Positions 1 through 5,940 of a stretch of 41,807 nucleotides of DNA are shown piece by piece. The notes under the pieces are model-generated. The model was not told where the DNA came from, did no database searches, and saw only the letters and a program-made list of their open reading frames with translations. Numbering within the stretch: the stretch's first letter is position 1; each line of letters begins with the position of its first letter. Source of the DNA: Oscillospiraceae bacterium (GTDB lineage: Bacteria; Bacillota; Clostridia; Oscillospirales; Acutalibacteraceae); NCBI GenBank assembly GCA_015066385.1, contig SVOJ01000025.1, positions 1 through 41,807 on the forward strand. Direction: 5' to 3'. The position numbers and the translations under genes were made by a program.

Positions 1-90
1 TTCCTTTCCAAAGATGCAGAAAAGCTCCGCGAGTTTTTCGCAGAGCGTCAGGAACCGGCTGCGCTTGAAAAAACTTCAAGCGCAAGCTAA
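1..90 (+). CDS. C-terminal end of an unidentified gene (partial)
   Basis: An open frame runs in from the left edge of the window and ends at a TAA at 88-90, giving about 29 residues rich in Lys, Glu and Ala with a Ser-rich end. The last codons are also the arms of a hairpin terminator, which supports this being a true gene end. Too little is present to name a family. The opposite strand is also open here as the tail of a broken integrase, so coding on this strand is likely but not certain. Confidence 0.4.
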   Translation, partial: FLSKDAEKLREFFAERQEPAALEKTSSAS

Positions 91-98
91 AAATTTTT
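60..98 (+). terminator. Rho-independent terminator overlapping the end of the edge gene
   Basis: The arms GCGCTTGAA (61-69) and TTCAAGCGC (75-83) form a 9-bp perfect stem, or 10 bp with the flanking T-A pair, around a 5-nt loop. A T-run follows within about 10 nt. The stem lies inside the last codons of the edge gene. Confidence 0.55.
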
Positions 99-886
99 GT
101 CGTGTGCTTGACATACGGGTGCCGGAATTGATGAATGGTTGAATGTTCCAGTCCTGCACCCTCTATCAATCTGTTAACAACTCGGTTGATGGCACCAAGA
201 TTTGAATAGGGCTTCATCTCTGTATTCAAAACAACATAATCACCACCCTCGTAACTTGATCCCATCATTTTTTTAATTCTGTCTTGTCGGTCTTTTTCTT
301 CTTGCAGAGCTTCCAACAACGGTTCTGAAATCGGTATTCGCCTAACTGCTTTTTTTGTTTTTGGAGTTGTTGTTTTTTTTGCAACTTTGGCATTTGTGCC
401 GCTTCTGCTTTTGTTTATGCAAATGACCTTGTTTTTCAGGTCTATATCAGACCACAATAAAGCGTGTGCCTCGCCTTTTCTCATGCCTGTATGAAAAATC
501 AGCATCAGAAACGGATATGCATGGCTTCCCTGTTCTTTAGCATACAAAAGCAGACGATTGGCTTCTTCTGCACCATATACTTTCATATCTTCTTTAATTG
601 CATCTTCAAAAACCGGCATTTTAGATTTCTCAACGGGATTAACAGGTATAAATCCATCATTTACCGCATCATTCAGGACAGCTGACAATACTGAACGTGT
701 ATTGGAAACTGTTTTCTCTGCAAGACCACCGCCTGTTTGTTTATTACCGGACGTCTTCAGATAGATCAGAAATTGGTTCACATGATCCGTTGTCAAGTCA
801 CTCAGGGTAAGTTTTAACGGTTCAAAATACGGAATAATATGAATTCTGATTCGTTTCTCATTGTCCTCATATGAGGACGGTTTGTC
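91..886 (-). pseudogene. Tyrosine recombinase/integrase remnant, broken at both ends
   Basis: The minus strand encodes a phage/ICE-type tyrosine recombinase. From the N-terminal side one reads part of the SAM-like core-binding domain (about 839-700), then the catalytic domain with the first active-site Arg in HTGMRKGEA (around 465-490) and the HxxRH box as HQFRH (119-133). The frame has no start: an in-frame stop sits at 887-889 where the N-terminal arm should continue. After HQFRH the sequence stops resembling the family, and the nucleophilic Tyr region is absent. Both ends are therefore missing and the product cannot be an active recombinase. It abuts a truncated Z1 gene on its 5' side, so the two relics were probably joined by deletion. 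Confidence 0.8.
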
Positions 887-896
887 TTATCTTCAT

Positions 897-1649
897 TTAT
901 GTTGGTATTAGCGAACAGATAAGTCTGCTCGCAGGGCTGCATGGTTGCCACCATACCAACACTGTTGTTCTTGTAATCCATGGATGAATTGGCTTATTAT
1001 CAAGACCAACACCAACTCGTTTTCCTCCTGTTTTGTTTGCAGACATATCAATTCCGATAAAGCCTTCTTCAACACGTTCCTGAGTCTGCTTTCGCAAAGA
1101 TTCAATAGTTCCTGTAAGCAGAATGAATACTTTATATCCGGCATCAGCTGCTTTGCAGATAAATCCAATATACGTTGAAGTTTTTCCGGATTGAACATCG
1201 CCGATAATGAGTCCCCTTCTCAATACCGGATATGGATAATCAGCTGTTGGGTCAAGAATATAATTCATCAATTTTTGATCAAGAGTGTCTTCCCCCAACG
1301 TGCTGACAACATTCGGGCTAAAATGTTTGGTATCAATAAGATAATCTTTGTAGCGTGTCCAGAATTTTGATTCAATGCTGGTTTTACGATCATCATACCA
1401 ATTATCCTGCTCATAATCTTCAAGAATACTTTGGCCAGGATTTGCAAAAATCTGATATTTCCATGAAATATCTCGTCTTGCTGCTTCTTTTTCTTCATCT
1501 GAATATGCAGCACCACTTATAATGATAGCTTGTTCTATCATTTCTGTAATCAAGGATTCATCAAGAATGGTTTCAATTTCTTTAATTTGAATAAGTTTGT
1601 CAACAAAACCTGTAAGTTTACTGATTTTATCAAGATTTATACTCATCAT
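897..1649 (-). pseudogene. Z1-domain superfamily helicase/endonuclease, N-terminal fragment
   Basis: The 250-aa frame matches the N-terminal part of Z1-domain proteins, with a Walker A-like GDVQSGKTSTY at about residues 150-160 and a helicase-like ILLTGTIESLRKQTQ segment. Full-length Z1 proteins are several times longer. Here the family-like sequence ends around residue 228 and is followed by an unrelated 20-residue tail, so the helicase motor domain 2 and the C-terminus are gone. The start ATG (two adjacent ATGs) has a strong GGAGGA site and overlaps the stop of the upstream ATPase gene, the usual coupling in MORC-Z1 operons. In intact systems (predicted restriction systems described by Iyer, Abhiman and Aravind) a PD-(D/E)XK DUF4420 gene and AIPR follow; neither is here. 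Confidence 0.75.
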
Positions 1650-2222
1650 TATTCCTCCAAAAGCTTTTCTTTTAGCTGGGGATAATTATTAAAGGGCTCG
1701 GAATTGAATAAATTTCTGATAATTTCAACTCTTGAATTATTTCCCATGACCATCGCCATTGAAATCAACATACATGCTTTTGCTTCAATCTCTGCAATAC
1801 GCTCATCATCAACGGTATCATCAATCTTGTTTTGCGATTTATCAATATATATCTGCTGATAAGGTAAGGCATTTTCAATTTCTTCAAGAACCATATCAAT
1901 TCGTGCCCATGTTTCATCATCAATTTTCTCACGAATTAATTCAAAAATTTTCGCTTCGCGATTGATAATGTAGCTATGTTGCTCATCACGTGTTTTTATC
2001 GGAAGCCATATGTAATCTATTTTTTCGTCATTTTTGTCTACTCGCCCACGAAATTTTTGTGCTTTTACAGCTATATCCATCGCCTCATCAACAGCACGGG
2101 TCAGATGCACTGATGCTGTTATCAATGATATCAGCAACTGCACTCTCAAAAGAATATCCCATTGCACGCATTGATATCATCAAAATGTCTGCAGTAGGTT
2201 TGTTTTCTTTTAAATTACTCAT
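1649..2222 (-). pseudogene. GHKL/MORC-type ATPase with large internal deletion
   Basis: Translation from the ATG at 2222 (AGGAGG site just upstream) begins MSNLKENKPTADILMISMRA and then shows the GHKL N-box, AVADIIDNSISA. This is the ATP-binding start of MutL/MORC-like ATPases. Directly after the N-box the frame runs into TGA TGA (about 2095-2105). A second frame then encodes about 150 residues of helical, acidic sequence ending LLEE at the start of the Z1 gene, which looks like the C-terminus of the same protein. The middle of the ATPase, including the G1/G2 boxes and transducer domain, is missing. The simplest reading is one out-of-frame deletion of several hundred codons. Confidence 0.7.
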
Positions 2223-2290
2223 CTTCAGCCTCCTGAAAAACACAAACAGTAAAAGAAGAAATAATTAGCCTATTATAATATATTTATTTT

Positions 2291-2319
2291 ATTATAACAA
2301 AATGCGACAACAAATACAA
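2291..2319 (-). promoter_or_regulatory. Sigma-A-like promoter of the relic ATPase/Z1 operon
   Basis: On the minus strand a -35-like TTGTAT (2314-2319) lies 17 bp from a perfect TATAAT (2291-2296), about 70 bp upstream of the ATPase start. The spacing fits a housekeeping promoter. The -35 is weak. Confidence 0.5.
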
Positions 2320-2364
2320 CAAAAAAAGGACAAAATATTCGCATTTTTAACAATGTATACTTTT

Positions 2365-2499
2365 TTAGCGTCCAAGCAACAACAAAAATACTATTATGAT
2401 TGCAATCACAATAACAACTGTGGCACCGTCTGCACTTCCGCCTCCGGATGAACTGCCGGAGGTCATTTTGAATGCATAAAAATCATCAAGGTCAGGCAT
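2365..2499 (-). CDS. 44-aa Gly/Ser-rich single-pass membrane peptide
   Basis: An ATG at 2499 preceded by GAAAGGA opens a 44-residue frame. It has an acidic start (MPDLDDFYAFKM), a Ser/Gly-rich linker (about residues 14-23) and a hydrophobic C-terminal helix of Val, Ile and Leu (about 28-42) ending LLGR and a stop. The layout of a short polar head, glycine linker and one C-terminal membrane segment resembles small uncharacterised peptides found in gut Clostridia. No function can be assigned. It stands alone between the relic defence operon and the tRNA-like 3' end. Confidence 0.6.
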   Translation of the reverse strand: MPDLDDFYAFKMTSGSSSGGGSADGATVVIVIAIIIVFLLLLGR

Positions 2500-2722
2500 G
2501 AACAAAATCCTTTCTCAAGATATTTTTTAATATTGCTTTAATGTTAATGTTATCCTTATTTTAACACATCGTTTGTCCAATTCTTAGTACTCGATTGTTT
2601 TCTAAATCATTTTTTCATATTAAACACACATTTACCTCTTTACCTTTAAAAAAATAACGTATAACAAAATTCTTGTTCAAAATCTACGATTGTTTTAATA
2701 TATCTATATCATTCAATTAAAA

Positions 2723-2750
2723 AAAGTCACCCAAACAATCAGGTGACTTT
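2723..2750 (-). terminator. Terminator directly after the tRNA/tmRNA-like 3' end
   Basis: Arms AAAGTCACC and GGTGACTTT (9 bp perfect) enclose a 10-nt loop, and on the minus strand the stem is followed by a T-run. It starts at the encoded CCA of the tRNA-like 3' end, as expected for a stable-RNA gene terminator. Confidence 0.75.
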
Positions 2751-2845
2751 GGTGGATGCCTGAGGATTCGAACCTCACGTCTACATCCCTTCATATTCAT
2801 GCACTCTACCTATAAATATGCCCATCAGCTACCTCAACAGCACCC
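2750..2845 (-). ncRNA. tRNA-like 3' end, probably a tmRNA (ssrA) or tRNA 3' fragment
   Basis: On the minus strand the segment ends with a canonical T-arm (stem TGAGG/CCTCA, 7-nt loop TTCGAAT, 2761-2777), an acceptor 3' strand GGCATCC (2754-2760), discriminator A and encoded CCA (2750-2752), then a terminator. The sequence GTAGACG just before the T-arm resembles the end of bacterial tmRNA. A complementary strand GGGTGCT lies at 2839-2845, but no U8, D-arm or anticodon arm can be drawn between; instead there is a 9-bp hairpin (2792-2800 with 2812-2820). A full tmRNA would need about 350 nt and would run into the DUF4238 gene. It is best read as a duplicated 3' end left by integration. The 5' limit is uncertain. 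Confidence 0.5.
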
Positions 2846-3021
2846 ACGTAAGACGGCGGATAAATCCCCAGGAACACCTATCAAAACTATACAAATCATC
2901 ATCAAATACAATCCTTTCATTTCACATTTGAGTTCAAATCCATTATTGAATTTTTTAATAATTGACAGTGTTGAGTTGGATATAAATATAAGCAGAGCAC
3001 TAATAAAGGACTATATAAAAC

Positions 3022-3798
3022 TTACTCATACATTCTTTTTAATCTTTCCAATTCCTTTTTCTCAGGACAGACAACATACCCCCAATTGCGTCTAATTTGA
3101 GCTAAAAAAGAACTTTGATTCATTATCATAATATCCTCTTCTTTATTGATTTGAAACATTGATAATGAACCGTCTTTTTGTTCAATTCGATTTGAATAAC
3201 TTTTGTGAAACAGACTAACTGTTGACTTTGGCGATATTGGTAAGTTTATAACCAAATAATTATTAAATGAATATCCATAGAGTCCATCCATTGATAACAC
3301 AAAAGGTATATCGGTTTCATTTATCATAAATGTTACGATAAAATCGCTCAACAGATCGTATTTTTTTGCTATATTTATTCCTTTATATGCCACAACATCA
3401 TGTTGCTCTTGCGGTGTAAGATATTGCAACAATTCTTCTGCTTCATTCATTTGATTTTCAAACTTTGGCCCACGAGCAATTAAGGCATATAAAAAATTTT
3501 TTATGGTTATTTGAAAATCAGAAGGCACGCATAATGTTTCACTTTTAAAAGAATCTTTTTCAAGAAAAGAAATCACCTCTCCAAAAGGTGCTTCTATATT
3601 ATCTCTTAAATAATGCTCCATGTCAATAGAATAATAACCATATTCTGTATTAATAGATTTAGCAGTACCTTTTTCGCCAATAAATTGTTTCTCTATGTCA
3701 TAATAGTAAAAATGATTGTGTTTATTATGGAAACGCTTTAATAGTAATTTCGGCATTTGAATATGTGAATTTATCATACTTTCTTTTTCAGAATCCAT
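3022..3798 (-). CDS. DUF4238 domain protein
   Basis: This 258-aa protein carries the DUF4238 hallmark near its N-terminus, HIQMPKLLLKRF, followed by a FYYYDIEKQ strand, and a middle region with LYALIARGPKFENQM. The family is found in bacteria and phages, often in accessory regions, and has no established biochemical role. There is no signal peptide or membrane segment. The start ATG at 3798 has a GAGAGGATC site 7-8 nt upstream. It lies alone, transcribed toward the tRNA-like fragment and downstream of the HTH-DUF3990 pair on the same strand, so it may be part of the same accessory patch. Length is typical of the family. Confidence 0.65.
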   Translation of the reverse strand: MDSEKESMINSHIQMPKLLLKRFHNKHNHFYYYDIEKQFIGEKGTAKSINTEYGYYSIDMEHYLRDNIEAPFGEVISFLEKDSFKSETLCVPSDFQITIKNFLYALIARGPKFENQMNEAEELLQYLTPQEQHDVVAYKGINIAKKYDLLSDFIVTFMINETDIPFVLSMDGLYGYSFNNYLVINLPISPKSTVSLFHKSYSNRIEQKDGSLSMFQINKEEDIMIMNQSSFLAQIRRNWGYVVCPEKKELERLKRMYE

Positions 3799-3870
3799 AT
3801 AAGATCCTCTCTCATTGTTTTAATTGCAATATTTCTTTTATTTTTTCCAGTGTTATATTTTCAACATTTT

Positions 3871-4287
3871 TTAACTTTGATTATAAATCTCTTTTAAATC
3901 ATCAACAGCAAGTTCGGGGGCCATGGTGTGGAACATCATATAATTCCGTTTCATGGTTGCGAACGGGGCTTGCTTATATATTTTGGCACTGTCTTCACCG
4001 GTGTAAAAATGCCAGAACCGGTAAATATAGCCCATCCAGTAAAGAACATCCTTTGAAAGAATCTCTGCATTCTTTGTGAGATTTTCAATGCCGACAGAAT
4101 CGGTCAGTTCGTCCAACAGATATTCCTCTCCTGCCCATTGCATATGATTGAACTTTGAATCAAGACCTTTGGCAACATGCGAAGACATGAATGCTTTCAC
4201 AAAAGCGGCACTGTTCAGTTGGCTTTCGGCGGAAAGCTCAAAAAGTCGCCCCTGAACATCGCACTGTTTCAATTGCAGTTCGTTCAT
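3871..4287 (-). CDS. Partner (putative antitoxin) of the HTH-DUF3990 protein
   Basis: A 138-aa soluble protein whose ATG lies 1 nt after the stop of the HTH-DUF3990 gene, with a GGAGAG site inside the upstream gene, so the two are translationally coupled. The C-terminal half has a distinctive aromatic patch (YWMGYIYRFWHFYTGED, about residues 83-99, then a FHTMAPELAVDDLKEI helix) seen in small proteins paired with DUF3990 genes. It has no DNA-binding motif, which fits an arrangement in which the toxin-like partner carries the HTH. The antitoxin role is inferred from position. It could instead be an accessory or substrate protein of the ADP-ribosyltransferase-like partner. Confidence 0.55.
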   Translation of the reverse strand: MNELQLKQCDVQGRLFELSAESQLNSAAFVKAFMSSHVAKGLDSKFNHMQWAGEEYLLDELTDSVGIENLTKNAEILSKDVLYWMGYIYRFWHFYTGEDSAKIYKQAPFATMKRNYMMFHTMAPELAVDDLKEIYNQS

Positions 4288-4288
4288 T

Positions 4289-5164
4289 TTATTTCTCTCC
4301 GTTCAGCACTTCATCAAGAATTTCATCAAAAAACTTTCCTTCGCGGCGGTAGTTTTTGCAAATCTCACTTGCAAGAGAACTTCCCTTTGCTCTGTTTGCA
4401 TCTGCAATATCTTTTATAAAAAGTCGCTCAAGATAGGAAAGCGGAATTTCGCGTTCAATACAGACATTGTCACATCCCTTTTGAGAAACTGCCACATACT
4501 GTTTGCCGAGCTGCAAGGCAGACAGGCTGTTTACAAGTGCAGTATCGGTAATGTTGCCAATAAAGAAGTTATCAATCACATAAAACATTCTGTCATTTGC
4601 AATGCTGCCGATAATTAAATCCTTTTCTGTAGTCAGATCACGGTACTTGTTATAGAACGGTGTGTCTTTTATTTTTTCCATTCTGCCTCTGTTGAATGCG
4701 ACAAGCATTGCCCATTCAATATCCGCAGACACTTCCAGATGCTCCAATTCATCCGCACATATGGAAATGATATAAAATTTTGATTTTTCATAATCACAAA
4801 TGAGCGTAAGAGCCTGCATGGGTTCGGTACCCATATAAAAGCCGCCGCCGAAATCGCATTGCTTGCGACTGAGCGGAGCGATTGACCCCTCAATACCCGA
4901 TTTTGAACCATGATAGAGCAGAATTCTGCCATCTTCAAGACAGACAGCATCTGCTGCTTGGGCAATTTTGTTGATAACAAAATCATAAACCGGCACTGCC
5001 CGTTCTCTGCAGAAATCATATATTTTGGATTGTGCAAGTCTGTTCGGTACAACCTTTCCGTTTTCCCAACGATTGACCGTCTGAAAGGTAACATGCAATT
5101 GCTCTGCAAACTCTGTCTGACTTAAATTCAGATGAGATCGTATTTGCTTTATCAGTGTGTTCAT
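4289..5164 (-). CDS. HTH plus DUF3990 (ADP-ribosyltransferase-like) protein
   Basis: Two domains are visible. Residues about 5-60 are an XRE-type HTH (LNLSQTEFAEQLHVTFQTVNRWENG). From about residue 80 follows a DUF3990 domain with LYHGSKSGIEG and DFGGGFYMGT, the pattern of ADP-ribosyltransferase folds: a His in strand 1 and a Tyr-containing GxGFY strand. I chose the ATG at 5164 because GAGG precedes it by about 7 nt; an upstream in-frame TTG would add four residues. The gene has a strong promoter with a palindromic operator, so self-repression by the HTH is likely. The fused HTH-ART layout next to a coupled small gene suggests a toxin-antitoxin-like module. Catalytic activity and target are unknown. 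Confidence 0.75.
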   Translation of the reverse strand: MNTLIKQIRSHLNLSQTEFAEQLHVTFQTVNRWENGKVVPNRLAQSKIYDFCRERAVPVYDFVINKIAQAADAVCLEDGRILLYHGSKSGIEGSIAPLSRKQCDFGGGFYMGTEPMQALTLICDYEKSKFYIISICADELEHLEVSADIEWAMLVAFNRGRMEKIKDTPFYNKYRDLTTEKDLIIGSIANDRMFYVIDNFFIGNITDTALVNSLSALQLGKQYVAVSQKGCDNVCIEREIPLSYLERLFIKDIADANRAKGSSLASEICKNYRREGKFFDEILDEVLNGEK

Positions 5165-5173
5165 AATAAACCT

Positions 5174-5227
5174 CAATATAACATTGTTTCTATGATTTAT
5201 TATAGACTATGTTATATTGTTTGTCAA
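5174..5227 (-). promoter_or_regulatory. Promoter and 11-bp inverted-repeat operator of the HTH-DUF3990 operon
   Basis: On the minus strand a consensus TTGACA (5222-5227) and TATAAT (5199-5204) are separated by exactly 17 bp. A perfect inverted repeat, CAATATAACAT (5174-5184) and ATGTTATATTG (5209-5219), brackets the -10 and the start site. This placement would block the promoter when bound, and the encoded HTH protein is the obvious candidate binder. Confidence 0.8.
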
Positions 5228-5244
5228 TCTTTTTTACTTAAGCA

Positions 5245-5273
5245 TTGCTTTTCGAATAATATAAGTGTATAAT
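5245..5273 (+). promoter_or_regulatory. Promoter of the SWIM gene
   Basis: TTGCTT (5245-5250) and TATAAT (5268-5273) are separated by 17 bp, about 50 bp upstream of the ATG at 5323. Confidence 0.55.
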
Positions 5274-5322
5274 CAGATTCAGGAAAACTATTATTCAGAT
5301 TTTTGCAGATTGAGGGATTAAA

Positions 5323-5844
5323 ATGAGCATACTGACAAAAGCAAGTTAAAAATCCAGAAGTCGGGGATATGACTATTATATCAAGAATAAAGTTTTATCA
5401 TGCAAAGAAATCAGCAATATTGAATACGAAGGCACGGTGCAGGGTTCTGCGGAAGAACCGTATAAAGTTCGTATCAACCTTGAAAAAACGATGTCTTCAA
5501 GCTGCAATTGTCCGTTTGCAAACGGAAGAAAAATCTGCAAACATATGGTAGCGGTTTTCTTTTGCGTATTCCCCGGTGAAGCACAAAAATATAAATCAGA
5601 ATACAAGGAATACAAGTCTGCATCAAAAAGATATCATTATGACAGTTTCTTTGATGATTATTATGACGATGAACCCGATGAAGACTATATTGACGAAGAG
5701 GAAGACTATGATAAATTTGAAGATATGCTCCGTAAGTGCATAAAAAAACTGTCAAAAACACAATTACAAAATGCTCTGTTCGATCTTTTGTATGACGGAA
5801 CTGAAGAGCAACTGAATCTGTTTTTATATAATTATACCGAGTAA
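5323..5844 (+). pseudogene. SWIM zinc-finger protein with nonsense codon at position 9
   Basis: A full reading frame from the ATG at 5323 (GAGGG site upstream) would give a 173-residue SWIM protein: an RGYDYYIKNKV N-terminus, then the zinc motif CNCPFANGRKICKH (CxC...CxH), a strongly acidic Asp/Glu/Tyr stretch and a C-terminal helical segment. Codon 9 is TAA (5347-5349), so the native start is cut off. Translation could resume at the GTG at 5437, which keeps the zinc motif but loses the conserved N-terminal strand and has no clear ribosome binding site. SWIM domains bind nucleic acid or protein; no specific function is known for these small ones. Either this is a fresh nonsense mutation or the shortened form is used. 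Confidence 0.65.
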
Positions 5845-5892
5845 AACAACTATTTTTATTTCATGCTGTAAAGAATACAATTACAAACAACA

Positions 5893-5940
5893 GCACCTCA
5901 CACCTGTCGCACAGTGACGAAAGTGTGAGGTGTGATTTTT
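5893..5940. terminator. Bidirectional terminator between SWIM gene and rhamnosidase
   Basis: CACCTCACAC (5894-5903) pairs perfectly with GTGTGAGGTG (5923-5932) over 10 bp. A T-run follows at 5935-5939 on the plus strand. It sits between two convergent genes and can serve both. Confidence 0.65.

Noticed and set aside
908-1198. A 96-aa frame overlapping the Z1 fragment
   Set aside because: It is the same strand in another frame, with no ribosome site; the Z1 frame has a named motif and a coupled start.
2750-2845. A complete tRNA-Sec or tRNA-Ser/Leu of 96 nt
   Set aside because: The acceptor stem can be drawn, but there is no D-arm, no U8 and no anticodon stem in the interior, which instead folds as one 9-bp hairpin.
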